Assembly: GCA_041485385.1 (NCBI GenBank)
Contig: JBGPJM010000006.1
Coordinates: 1-54,304 of the forward strand
Length of the DNA stretch: 54,304 bases
Origin: JBGPJM01 sp041485385
Lineage (GTDB): Bacteria > Planctomycetota > Phycisphaerae > Phycisphaerales > UBA1924
Reading direction: 5' to 3'
In this document: piece by piece, positions 35,086-43,768 of the stretch
Layout: every line of letters begins with the position of its first letter
How positions within the stretch are numbered: position 1 is the first letter of the stretch
Translations under genes and position numbers: made by a program
The notes under the pieces: generated by a model
What the model was told of the DNA's origin: nothing
Database searches by the model: none
Seen by the model: only the letters and a program-made list of their open reading frames with translations

Positions 35086-35639
35086 TGGCTGCCAGCGCCG
35101 TCGAATGCGATCTCGAACCGCACCATCCCCGGCTCTGCTCCGGCGCCGACCGCCGCAAAGCCCAGCCCCGTCAGGAGACGCACCGACGGCGTGTTCTCCG
35201 CTTTCGCCGCGGCGATGATCCGCACGACCCCGCTGTACGACCTCGCCCAGCCGACCAGCGCCGCCATCATCTCCGAGGCGTATCGGCGGCCCCGGAACTC
35301 CGGCAGCACGGAGTAGCCGATCTCCACCGTCCCCTCCTTCGGCGGCCCCAGGAAACCTCCGCTGGCGACCAGCACCGGCCTCCCGCCCTCGCTGATCGCC
35401 AGCCCATACCACCCCAGCCAGCACGCCCTGGTTGCGTCCTCCTCCAGCTGCCGAAGAAACCACGGCAGCGCATCCGCGAGCATCTTGTCCGGCGGCCAGC
35501 TCGCCGGTACCGTGGCACCGAGCATTGCGCCAAGCGCCGACCGATCCTCCATCTCGGCGCGCACAAGCTCGGCCGTCGCGGGAACCAGTCGCATCCGATC
35601 GGTAAACAGCAACGTCCGCTCCGAGCACGCATGCGGCAC
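35082..35639 (-). CDS. GNAT-family N-acetyltransferase
   Basis: The ~185-residue product has the RimJ/RimL-type layout: 'MRLVPATAELVRAEM' near the start, 'EIGYSVLPEFRGRRYASEMM' (acetyl-CoA-binding motif A) and 'AKAENTPSVRLLTGLGF'. I place the start at GTG 35639 because the usual pre-'RLVP' strand needs a few residues; an ATG at 35594 is possible. Substrate is unknown. It is coupled to truD by a four-base overlap. Confidence 0.82.
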   Translation of the reverse strand: MPHACSERTLLFTDRMRLVPATAELVRAEMEDRSALGAMLGATVPASWPPDKMLADALPWFLRQLEEDATRACWLGWYGLAISEGGRPVLVASGGFLGPPKEGTVEIGYSVLPEFRGRRYASEMMAALVGWARSYSGVVRIIAAAKAENTPSVRLLTGLGFAAVGAGAEPGMVRFEIAFDGAGSQ

Positions 35640-35777
35640 ATGCCGCGTCGCCGAGCGCCAGTCTAGCCAGAGCCGGCCCCTCCCGCCCCTCCGTATCGTT
35701 TGCGCCACGCATCGGGTAGGCTGGGGACGCCGCGACTCCGCGGCCACCGCCAACGATCCCTCGTTCGGAGGCACCGC

Positions 35778-36653
35778 ATGAACCGTCGCACCCTCTCCGC
35801 CGCGTTCCTCCCCGCCGCGCTGCTCGCGTGCCTGCTCGTCGCCGGCCTCGCGCAACCGCAGCCCTCCGCTCCGGCCCGCCCCAATCCCGCGCCGCCGCCC
35901 TCGACCAAACCGACGCGGATCCTCCTGATCGCCACCGCGCTGGACCATCCGTTCGGCACCCACCAGTACTCCGACGTCTGCAAGCTCCTGGCCAAGTGCC
36001 TGAACCAGACCCAGGGCATCGAAGCGGTCGTCTGCCCCGATTTCGAATGGCCCAAAGACTCCGCCGCGCTCGACGGCGTGAAGTCCATCGTCTACTACGG
36101 CAAGGCCGCGGGTGACATCGTTCTCGCTCCCGAGCGGCGCGAGAAGTTCGAGAAGCTCATGCACAGCGGCGTCGGCTTCGTCGCTATCCACTGGGCCACC
36201 TGCGCCCAGAGCACCGACCTCGGCCCCGCCTACCTCGACATCCTCGGCGGCTGGTTCAACCAAGCCCACTCGGGGCTCAAGATCGACTCCCTTCCGCTCG
36301 TCCAGCCCTCGCCCGACCACCCCATCTGTCGCGGCTGGAAGCCCTACGACATCCACGAGGAGTTCTACCTCAACCTCAAGTTCCACCCCAAGGCCGTCCC
36401 CATCCTCAAGGTCACGGTCGATGGAACCGATCAGACCGTCGCCTGGGCATTCCAGCGAGGGGGCTCCGACGGGCGCTCGTTCGGCACGACCCTGGGCCAC
36501 TTCCACGACAACTTCGCGAGCGACTCCTTCCGACGTGCCCTGGTCAACGGCATCCTCTGGACCGCGCACGTGGACGTCCCCAAGGACGGCGCCCCGGTGG
36601 CCGCCACCCCGGACGATCTCAAGCCCACGCCGGCAGAGCAACCGGCGAAATGA
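35778..36653 (+). CDS. Secreted ThuA-like domain protein
   Basis: The 291-residue protein has a signal peptide ('RRTLSAAFLPAALLACLLVAGLA'), a Pro-rich linker and a ThuA-like class I glutamine-amidotransferase fold: 'TRILLIATALDHPFGTHQYS', 'SGVGFVAIHWATCA', 'PSPDHPICRGWKPYDIHEEF', and 'RGGSDGRSFGTTLGHFHDNF'. The start is supported by GGAGG seven bases upstream. The family is very common in Planctomycetes and linked to sugar metabolism; a precise reaction is not known. Confidence 0.85.
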   Translation: MNRRTLSAAFLPAALLACLLVAGLAQPQPSAPARPNPAPPPSTKPTRILLIATALDHPFGTHQYSDVCKLLAKCLNQTQGIEAVVCPDFEWPKDSAALDGVKSIVYYGKAAGDIVLAPERREKFEKLMHSGVGFVAIHWATCAQSTDLGPAYLDILGGWFNQAHSGLKIDSLPLVQPSPDHPICRGWKPYDIHEEFYLNLKFHPKAVPILKVTVDGTDQTVAWAFQRGGSDGRSFGTTLGHFHDNFASDSFRRALVNGILWTAHVDVPKDGAPVAATPDDLKPTPAEQPAK

Positions 36654-36775
36654 CCGCATGCGGCGGAACTGGCCCGTCCGCACCGGCGGATACCACGCTG
36701 GACGAATCCCGACGCTCGGCCGCCGGTACTCCCTGTACCGGTCTTCTCACAGCCGTCTCCGAACGCAGCTCTCTC

Positions 36776-38299
36776 ATGCACAAACAGAAACCCTGGCACC
36801 GACCGCGGAACCTCATCCTCCTGGCCCTCCTCGTCCTCGTTGCGTTCCTGGGCATCAAGGGCTGGCTCCTTGTCACGGCCAAGCCCGTGGTTGCCGTCGA
36901 CTACACCCAGAAGATCGTCGACCTCGTCGAGTCCAACCAGCCCCCCGCCGCCGAGGCGCCCGACGCCTGGCCCCTCTACACCCAGGCCGTCCAGGCCGCC
37001 TACCAGATCGGCATCGACGTCCGCGACAAGGCCCCCAGCCCCGGCACGGATTTCGCCATCCCCGATTACTCACTTATCTACACCCCCGACACTCCCTTCA
37101 CCCCCAACCCCAGCGCCGATCCCGACGTCAACGCGGCCGACGCCAAGGAGGCCGCCGACAAAGCCGCCAAGGCCGCCCTGACGCGCGAATGGTCGATCAA
37201 GGCGCTGGGCCTCCTCAAAGACCGCGGCGTCTACGACCAGCTCCAGAAGCTCACTACCGCCCGCCGATTCGTACGGCCCAAGGCCCCCGAGGGTCCCCTC
37301 CTGCTCGTCCTGCTCCCCGAACTGGGCCAGGTCCGCAACCTCACCCGCGCCCTGGCCGCACGCATGGATCTCGCCGGCAAGGCCGGCGACGACACCGACC
37401 TCATCGCCGCATTCGAGCAATCCCTCGCGCTCACGCGGGCCATCGGCTTCCAGGCCACGCTTATCGAGCGGCTGGTCAGCACCGCGATCACCGCCCTCGC
37501 CCTGGGCCAGGTGCGCGAAGAAGCCATGCGCCGGCCCCTCTCCGCCGACACCTGCAAGCGCCTCCTGGCCGCCATCGACCGCCAGATCGTCCGACCCCCC
37601 ATGTCCCTGCCGATGACCACCGAGCACTACTTCGCCCTTGACATCATCCAGAGGACCCACTCCGACAACGGACGCGGTGGCGGCTATCGCCTCATCACCG
37701 AGTACGATAGGATGCAGGCCCAGATGGGCACCCGCGCCGCTCCGGCCCGCCCGCGCATCGTCAACCTCGGCGGCCTCTTCGTCCCCAGCCGCCAGGACCT
37801 CACCGCCAAGGTTGACTTCTTCTACGGCAGAATGGAGCAGATGGGAGAAACGCCCCGCGCCGCGCGCGCCGCCCTCAACTTCAACCCCGACCTGGCCATC
37901 GAGTCCCTCTCGGCCGGGTACGACATGCTCAAGGAAATCATGCCCGCCCTCGGCAAGGCCTTCGCCACCGAGGACCAGTTCCAGCTCGGGCTCGCCGGCA
38001 CACGCACGATGCTCGCCATCGAGGCCTTCCGCGCCGAGAACGGCCGCCTCCCCGCCTCCCTCGACGAGCTCGTCCCCGCCATCCTCCCACGGCTCCCCAT
38101 CGACCCCTTCGCACACGACGGTCGCTTCCGCTACCGCATCCTCACCGCGCCCGACCCGCTGGGCCGCACGTACCTCCTCTATTCCATCGGCGCCGACGGC
38201 ACCGACGACGGCGGCACCGTCCACCCACACGGCAACTACAACGCGCTCAACCTCTCGAGCAGCAAGGGCACCGATTTCATCATCAACATCCCGCGCTGA
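36776..38299 (+). CDS. Membrane-anchored hypothetical protein
   Basis: I start this 507-residue protein at the Met before 'HKQKPWHRPRNLILLALLVL', which begins a single membrane anchor. An earlier in-frame ATG at 36650 overlaps the ThuA stop and would add 42 unusual residues; translational coupling makes it possible. The rest is soluble and mostly helical. Near the C-terminus 'TMLAIEAFRAENGRLPASLD' followed by 'RLPIDPFAHDGRFRYRI' and 'YLLYSIGADGTDDGG' is a pattern common in planctomycete pseudopilin-like hypothetical proteins. Function is unknown. Confidence 0.65.
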   Translation: MHKQKPWHRPRNLILLALLVLVAFLGIKGWLLVTAKPVVAVDYTQKIVDLVESNQPPAAEAPDAWPLYTQAVQAAYQIGIDVRDKAPSPGTDFAIPDYSLIYTPDTPFTPNPSADPDVNAADAKEAADKAAKAALTREWSIKALGLLKDRGVYDQLQKLTTARRFVRPKAPEGPLLLVLLPELGQVRNLTRALAARMDLAGKAGDDTDLIAAFEQSLALTRAIGFQATLIERLVSTAITALALGQVREEAMRRPLSADTCKRLLAAIDRQIVRPPMSLPMTTEHYFALDIIQRTHSDNGRGGGYRLITEYDRMQAQMGTRAAPARPRIVNLGGLFVPSRQDLTAKVDFFYGRMEQMGETPRAARAALNFNPDLAIESLSAGYDMLKEIMPALGKAFATEDQFQLGLAGTRTMLAIEAFRAENGRLPASLDELVPAILPRLPIDPFAHDGRFRYRILTAPDPLGRTYLLYSIGADGTDDGGTVHPHGNYNALNLSSSKGTDFIINIPR

Positions 38300-38597
38300 T
38301 GATCGCGCCCCCGGGGAGGGAGCGGCACCGCCCGCCTCGTCGCTGGATCCGGTCCGACCCCCGTCTCCCGCCTCTCTCCCCTTGCCTCCCCCTCTCCCCG
38401 TGGTATTCTCCAACCGGCCTGACTTGCACACCCCCGGGCCGGTGCCGTTACACTGTCCCGGTCGCCGCGGCCTCCCGCGGCATTGCCGGCGCGAGCGCGA
38501 GACGGACTCCCGTTCTCGCCGGCGGTCCGACGAGAATCTTTGCCCGAGGTCTCACGTTCGGATGATTCAGAAAGCTCCTTCGGGCGAGGTCGGTCGG

Positions 38598-39041
38598 GTG
38601 AACATCTACGTCGGAAATCTGCCGTATCAAACCACCGACGCCGAGCTGCAGGCCATGTTCGCCCAGCACGGCCAGGTCACCAGCGCACGCGTCATGATCG
38701 ACCGCGAAACCGGTCGCTCACGCGGCTTCGGCTTCGTTGAAATGGCCAACGACGCCGAGGCCCGCAAGGCCATCGATTCGCTCAACGGGGCCGACATGGG
38801 CGGACGCCCTCTCACCGTCAACGAAGCCCGACCCAAGGCCGACCGCGGCGCGGGCGGCGGCTTCGGCGGTGGCGGCGGCGGCTGGCGGACCGCCCCCAGC
38901 GGGCCGCGCGGCGGCGGTGGGGGCTACGGCGGCGGTGGCGGGAGTGGTGGTGGTGGCGGTGGTGGTGGGAGCGGCGGCGGCAAGGGCGGGCGCGGCGGGG
39001 AGCGTGGCGATCGCGGCGGCGATCGCGACAGCGACTGGTAG
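38598..39041 (+). CDS. RRM RNA-binding protein with Gly-rich tail
   Basis: The 147-residue product has one RNA-recognition motif at its N-terminus, with RNP2 'IYVGNLPY' and RNP1 'RSRGFGFVEM', then a ~55-residue Gly-rich tail ending in Arg/Asp repeats. This is the layout of bacterial and cyanobacterial glycine-rich RNA-binding proteins, often cold-induced RNA chaperones. I chose GTG at 38598 because the paralogue downstream starts with an identical GTG-AAC-ATC-TAC-GTC; an ATG at 38562 is the alternative. A TGTTCC/GGAACA hairpin (39061-39077) lies between the two RRM genes. Confidence 0.88.
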   Translation: MNIYVGNLPYQTTDAELQAMFAQHGQVTSARVMIDRETGRSRGFGFVEMANDAEARKAIDSLNGADMGGRPLTVNEARPKADRGAGGGFGGGGGGWRTAPSGPRGGGGGYGGGGGSGGGGGGGGSGGGKGGRGGERGDRGGDRDSDW

Positions 39042-39181
39042 GCCCGCCCCGTTCCTCCCTGTGTTCCCCCAAGGAACATCGGTGATCTCTCGCCGGGGGT
39101 GTCTCTGCCTTCCTCACCGGCCCATGACGCCCGGCCCTTGGTCCCTGCGTCCCATCCGTTCCACTCCCCAGAGGTCCACAC

Positions 39182-39475
39182 GTGAACATCTACGTCGGCA
39201 ATCTCCCGTACAAGGCCACCGAGGCCGAACTCCAGCAGGTTTTCGGCCAGCACGGCACCGTCTCCTCGGCCCGCATCATCATGGATCGCGAGACCGGGCG
39301 TTCCAAGGGCTTCGGCTTCGTCGAGATGCCCGACGACACCCAGGGCCGCGCCGCCATCGACGCCCTCAACGGCACCGACCTCGCCGGCCGCGCCCTCACC
39401 GTCAACGAGGCCAAGCCCAAGCAGCCCGCCTCCGGCGGGTTCAGCGGCGGCCAGCGCTCCTCCGGCGGCTGGTAG
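39182..39475 (+). CDS. RRM RNA-binding protein
   Basis: This 97-residue protein is a paralogue of the preceding one: RNP2 'IYVGNLPY', RNP1 'RSKGFGFVEM', followed by a short Gly/Ser-rich end 'GGFSGGQRSSGGW'. GTG start with AGAGG upstream. The pair looks like a tandem duplication with divergent tails. Confidence 0.88.
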   Translation: MNIYVGNLPYKATEAELQQVFGQHGTVSSARIIMDRETGRSKGFGFVEMPDDTQGRAAIDALNGTDLAGRALTVNEAKPKQPASGGFSGGQRSSGGW

Positions 39476-39577
39476 CCCCGAGCAACCCTTCTGCCCCTGA
39501 CGCCGACCCGCACCCCGCGGACCGGCCGTTTCCGCGCGCACCTCCCTAATCACCCCCCACCCCTACACTTCCCCCCC

Positions 39578-40291
39578 ATGCAGCTCATACGCACCCCCTA
39601 CGGCGTCTGCATCGAACCGACCGGCGGCGGCGAGCCGATCCCCGTGCGCCACATCATCGGAATCGGCCTCAACTACGCCGCCCACGCCAGGGAGCAGGGG
39701 CAGCCGCTCCCGGAGCGCCCGGTCGTCTTCACCAAGAATCTCATGGCCGCCTGCATCAGCGGCGACGAGATCCGCGTCCCCAAGATCTGCCAGGGCAAGG
39801 AGCAGGTCGACTTCGAGGGCGAGCTGGCGGTGTACATCGGCGCCTTCTGCCACGACGTCCCGCGCGACGAGGCGCTCTCCTGCGTGCTGGGATACTCCTG
39901 CGCCAACGACGTCTCGGCACGCTGGTGGCAGAAGCAGGGGTCCAGCGGGCAGTTCTGCCGCGGCAAATCGTTCGACACTTTCTGCCCGCTGGGGCCGCGC
40001 GTCGTCGCCGCCCAGGACGTCCCGGACCCCCAGGCGCTCCGCCTGCTCACGCGTGTCAACGGGCAGGTGATGCAGGACAGCTCCACCTCCGACATGATCT
40101 TCGGCGTCGCGACGCTGGTGAGCGAGCTCTCCCGCGGCACAACCCTGCTCCCGGGCACGGTCATCCTGACCGGGACGCCCTCCGGCGTGGGCATGGCCCG
40201 GACGCCGCCGGTCTTCCTCAAGGCCGGCGACGAGGTCGAGGTGGAGATCGAGGGCCTCGGCGTGCTGCGCAACCGCGTGGCGTTCGAGTAG
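39578..40291 (+). CDS. Fumarylacetoacetate hydrolase (FAH) family protein
   Basis: The 237-residue product matches the FAH family. 'IIGIGLNYAAHAREQG', 'FEGELAVYIG' (metal-binding Glu), 'GYSCANDVSAR', 'KSFDTFCPLGPRVV' and 'GTVILTGTPSGVGM' are all characteristic. Members hydrolyse or decarboxylate acylpyruvates and related keto acids in aromatic or other catabolism; the substrate cannot be assigned. It lies four bases before smpB and is likely co-transcribed with it. Confidence 0.88.
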   Translation: MQLIRTPYGVCIEPTGGGEPIPVRHIIGIGLNYAAHAREQGQPLPERPVVFTKNLMAACISGDEIRVPKICQGKEQVDFEGELAVYIGAFCHDVPRDEALSCVLGYSCANDVSARWWQKQGSSGQFCRGKSFDTFCPLGPRVVAAQDVPDPQALRLLTRVNGQVMQDSSTSDMIFGVATLVSELSRGTTLLPGTVILTGTPSGVGMARTPPVFLKAGDEVEVEIEGLGVLRNRVAFE

Positions 40292-40294
40292 CCG

Positions 40295-40780
40295 ATGGCC
40301 CGCAAGAAATACAAAAAGGACGCCGACCAGGGGCCGCACATCGAGAACCGCAAGGCCCGGCACGACTTCATCATCACCGACACGCTGGAGACGGGGATCA
40401 AGCTGGCCGGGTCCGAGGTGAAATCCGTGAGGGCCGGCAAGGTCTCGCTGACCGAGGGCTACGTGCGCGTGGCGCCGGAGGAGAACGCTCTCTACCTGCA
40501 CGGGGTGAACATCGGCGAGTACCCGCCCGCGGGCGCTCGCCAGCACGCGTCGCTGCGGACCAGGAAGCTGCTCGCGCACGGGCGCGAGGTCTTCAAGCTC
40601 GCCCGCGCGGTCGAAGCCAAGGGGATGACCATCGTGCCGCTCAAGATGTACTTCAAGGACGGCTACGCCAAGCTGCTCATCGGCGTCGCCCAGGGGCGGG
40701 CCGAGCACGACAAGCGCGACCGCATCGCCAAGCGCGACGCCGAGCGAGACATCTCCCGCGCTATGTCACGCCGCGCATGA
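40295..40780 (+). CDS. smpB: SsrA-binding protein SmpB
   Basis: The 161-residue product is SmpB, the tmRNA partner in trans-translation. It shows 'NRKARHDFIITDTLETGIKL', 'GSEVKSVRAGKVSLTEGYV', 'LTRKLL'-type 'LRTRKLLAHGREV' and the basic C-terminal tail. Length is typical. The tmRNA gene is not in this window. Confidence 0.95.
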   Translation: MARKKYKKDADQGPHIENRKARHDFIITDTLETGIKLAGSEVKSVRAGKVSLTEGYVRVAPEENALYLHGVNIGEYPPAGARQHASLRTRKLLAHGREVFKLARAVEAKGMTIVPLKMYFKDGYAKLLIGVAQGRAEHDKRDRIAKRDAERDISRAMSRRA

Positions 40781-40830
40781 CGAGAAACCACCCTCTCTAT
40801 GCCCCGTGTGCGCACGGTCGTAGAGAACGC

Positions 40831-41940
40831 CTACGCCGCCTTGATCTCCGGCGCCGCCGCCCTCCTCACCGAGATCTCCACCCGTCCCTTGCCCGCTCGC
40901 TTGGCCTGGTACAGCGCCAGGTCGGCCTGTTCCAGCAGTTCCTCGCCCGTGCCCGCTCCGCCCGCGCGGGCGCTGGCGATCCCCACGCTGAGCCCGATCG
41001 CCGCCGCCGATCCCCCCCCCGACGCCGCGCCCAGCGAGATCCGCACCGCCGAGACCTCGTCCTCAAACGCCCGCTGGATCCGCGCCGCCAGCAGGCCCGC
41101 CTGCTGCGCCCCCGTGTGCGGCAGCAGCACCACGAACTCGTCTCCCCCCACCCTCGCCCCCACGTCCGACAGGCGCGACTGTCCGCGGATCACCCGCCCC
41201 GCCGTCGCGAGCACCACGTCCCCCGCCGCGTGCCCCAGTGTGTCGTTCACCGCCTTGAGATTGTCCACGTCGATCACCAGCACGCTCAACTCGGTGCCGT
41301 ACCGCATCGCCGTGTTGAACGATGCGCCCAGCCGATCGTTCAGCCCGCGGCGATTGGCCAGATTCGTCAAGGGGTCCGTCACCGCCGCGGCCTGCAGCCA
41401 GTCAACCATCGAACGCAGCCGCCGGTTCTTCTGCCGCGAGCGCGTGAGCGACACCGCCACCGCCTGGCGTTGCCGCTCCTTCTGCTGCTCTCTCGCCGTC
41501 CGGGCCAGGCTCATCCGCACGCGCAGCGGGAGCGTATCGAGCCAGTGCGGCCCGCACACGATCGCGTCCGAAGCACCCGCCTCGATCGCCTGCACGGCCA
41601 GCTCCGCCTCGTCGGCCCCCGCCAGCACGATCCGCGTGAGCGCCCCGCCGCCGTTCTTCATGATGGTTCCGCGCACACGCGCGGAGACGAGCACGATGTC
41701 GACGCACGCCGCCTCCGCGCCGGCAGCCCGCCCCGCCGGCGTCCCACCGCGCCACACGCCGTCGCTGATCCCTGAAACGACGCACCGGAAATCCCCCGCC
41801 AAAGCCGCCGCGGCGGCCGCGGCGCGCGCAGCGTCATCGTCAATGATCAGCACGGTCTCTTGCCCGGTTACACGCGAACTCTCGTCCACGACAGTTCTCC
41901 GACCCGACCGTACGCACATCGCGTTATCGGCGTTCACCAC
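40831..41940 (-). CDS. Diguanylate cyclase with degenerate receiver domain
   Basis: The 369-residue product has an N-terminal receiver-like domain (about 28-150) and a C-terminal GGDEF domain (about 185-360). The cyclase motif is intact (GGDEF 265-269), and the inhibitory site RLSD (256-259) sits five residues before it, so an active, product-inhibited enzyme is expected. The receiver keeps the acidic cluster 'IIDDD', but the phosphoacceptor position appears to be Ser ('VDIVLVSARV'), suggesting phosphate-independent control. The start codon is GTG at 41940; a shorter start is possible. Confidence 0.85.
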   Translation of the reverse strand: MVNADNAMCVRSGRRTVVDESSRVTGQETVLIIDDDAARAAAAAAALAGDFRCVVSGISDGVWRGGTPAGRAAGAEAACVDIVLVSARVRGTIMKNGGGALTRIVLAGADEAELAVQAIEAGASDAIVCGPHWLDTLPLRVRMSLARTAREQQKERQRQAVAVSLTRSRQKNRRLRSMVDWLQAAAVTDPLTNLANRRGLNDRLGASFNTAMRYGTELSVLVIDVDNLKAVNDTLGHAAGDVVLATAGRVIRGQSRLSDVGARVGGDEFVVLLPHTGAQQAGLLAARIQRAFEDEVSAVRISLGAASGGGSAAAIGLSVGIASARAGGAGTGEELLEQADLALYQAKRAGKGRVEISVRRAAAPEIKAA

Positions 41941-41981
41941 ACGTCCCTTAACCCCGCGCGCGAGAAGCGCGCATCACCCCC

Positions 41982-42986
41982 TCACCCTCGTCCCCCGCCC
42001 GATCCGCCCCTCAGCAGCCCGATGAACGTCGCCCCGCCGACCAGCGCCATCACCACCCCCAGCGGCACACGCCCCGACGGCGTCTCGATCGCCTTCACAA
42101 GGGCATCGCCCGCTATGACCAGGGCCGCCCCCGCCATCGCACTCCCGGCCACCAGCACCCGGTGCCCTCGCGGCCCGGTCATCAGCCGCACCGCGTGCGG
42201 GCACACAAGCCCGACGAAGCCGATCGGCCCCGCGATGACAACCGCCGCCGCCGTCAGCACGCCGCTGGTCACCAGCAGCCCCAGCCGCAGAGCGCCCACG
42301 GGCACGCCGACGCTGATCGCCTCGTCATGACCGAGCGATGCGGCGTCCATGGCAGGGCCAAGTTTCAGGCCAATTCCAAGGCCCGCGGCGGCCACCGCGC
42401 CGGTCCAGGCGAGTTGGCGCCAAGTCACTTCGTCGCTGAGCGCCCCGATCAACAGGCGCGATCCGCCGCCTGCCCGTCCCTCTGTGCTGCCGGGCATCAG
42501 GTGCTGGAGGAGCATAATCCCCGCGCCGCACATGATGCTGACCACCACCCCGATCAGCACCAGCGCCGTGGGGTCCACCAGCCCCCGGCGCTGGCTCAGC
42601 GCATACACCAGCACGAGGGCCGCCATGGACCCGGCCAGCGCCGGCCCCGCCTCCCACGCCCCCCACCCCCCCCTCTCCCCGGTCGCCGGCCCGGGGCCGC
42701 GCAGGAAGATCGCCAGCATCACCGCCAGCCCCGCGCCGGCCGAGAGCCCCAGGATGTCGGGCGAGGCGAGCGGGTTGCGCAGGAGCGATTGCATCATGAC
42801 GCCGCCGATCGCCAGGGCCGCGCCGACGATGAGACCCGAAACGACCCGCAGGGCACGGATATCCAGGGTCTGCGGGTCGGGCGCCCATGAGAACGTGTGC
42901 TGCGATCCAACCATCAGGCGCACCGCCGCCGCACCGAGAAGGATCGCGCCGAGCAGGAGGAGGGAGAGGAGGGCGCGGGGGGGCAT
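41982..42986 (-). CDS. FecCD/BtuC-type ABC transporter permease
   Basis: The 334-residue membrane protein matches the FecCD family: 'RALRVVSGLIVGAALAIGGV' then 'QSLLRNPLASPDILGLSAGA' and 'GPIGFVGLVCPHAVRLMTG' near the C-terminus. It should form the membrane channel of an importer for ferric siderophores, heme or vitamin B12. No ATPase or binding protein is adjacent. The B12-dependent metH and mutase genes lie nearby, but that link is speculative. Confidence 0.88.
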   Translation of the reverse strand: MPPRALLSLLLLGAILLGAAAVRLMVGSQHTFSWAPDPQTLDIRALRVVSGLIVGAALAIGGVMMQSLLRNPLASPDILGLSAGAGLAVMLAIFLRGPGPATGERGGWGAWEAGPALAGSMAALVLVYALSQRRGLVDPTALVLIGVVVSIMCGAGIMLLQHLMPGSTEGRAGGGSRLLIGALSDEVTWRQLAWTGAVAAAGLGIGLKLGPAMDAASLGHDEAISVGVPVGALRLGLLVTSGVLTAAAVVIAGPIGFVGLVCPHAVRLMTGPRGHRVLVAGSAMAGAALVIAGDALVKAIETPSGRVPLGVVMALVGGATFIGLLRGGSGGGRG

Positions 42987-43076
42987 GGGGGCAAGGATAC
43001 TCGCCGCGAGCGGGGGCCTGACGCTACACTTCCGCCCCGTTTGCCCCTTGGGTCCCCAGTTTTCCCGGAGATTCCC

Positions 43077-43520
43077 GTGGCCCAGAGCACTTTTCGCTGC
43101 CGCCTGATCACCCCCGAGGCCAAGGTTCTCGACGGCCCCGCGATCGAAGCGATCGTGCCTGCGTGGGACGGCAGCATGGGCATCCTGCCGCACAGGGCGC
43201 CGATCGTCGCGAGGCTGGGGATCGGTGAGTTGCGCCTGGATTTCCCGGATACGCCCGATGAAAAGGGCGGCAGCCGCTCGTTCATCGTCGAGGGCGGGTT
43301 CGCCCACATGGTCCACAACGAGCTCACGATCCTGGCCACCAAGGCCACGGCGGCGGAGACCATCAACGAGGCCGACGCTCAGGCGGAGCTGGCGGAGGCG
43401 ATGGCCCGCAAGACCGAGGGGATCACTGATCCGGCGCAGCTGGAGCGGATCCGTGCGGACCGGACGAGGGCTCAGCACAAGCTGACCGTCGTGAAGGCGC
43501 TGAAGGGCCGGGGGATCTAG
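43077..43520 (+). CDS. atpC: F1Fo ATP synthase epsilon subunit
   Basis: The 147-residue product, from GTG with GGAG upstream, has the epsilon N-terminal beta-sandwich ('RCRLITPEAKVLDG', 'VPAWDGSMGILPHRAPIVAR', 'RSFIVEGGFAHMVHNELTIL') and a C-terminal helical pair. It regulates the rotary ATP synthase and contacts gamma. It stands alone here: no other ATP synthase gene flanks it, whereas atpC usually follows atpD. Confidence 0.9.
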   Translation: MAQSTFRCRLITPEAKVLDGPAIEAIVPAWDGSMGILPHRAPIVARLGIGELRLDFPDTPDEKGGSRSFIVEGGFAHMVHNELTILATKATAAETINEADAQAELAEAMARKTEGITDPAQLERIRADRTRAQHKLTVVKALKGRGI

Positions 43521-43768
43521 TCGATCACCGGAACAGGGGAGGGTCCAATCTGCGCGCCCAAATGGGGAATTACCCCCTCGTTTTCGCCGCTTTTTTGCGA
43601 CGTTCGGTAGACTCACCACGAGGTTATTCGATGTCACTCGACGTCGATGAGCCGGGCCGGGCCCGGCCCATGCCGGACGAACTCATCCGCATTCAGTCGC
43701 GGCAAACTGGTGAACATAGCACCCAGTTCACGGGAGCACGCCCCGAATTTCCATGAGCGTTCAGTCAG

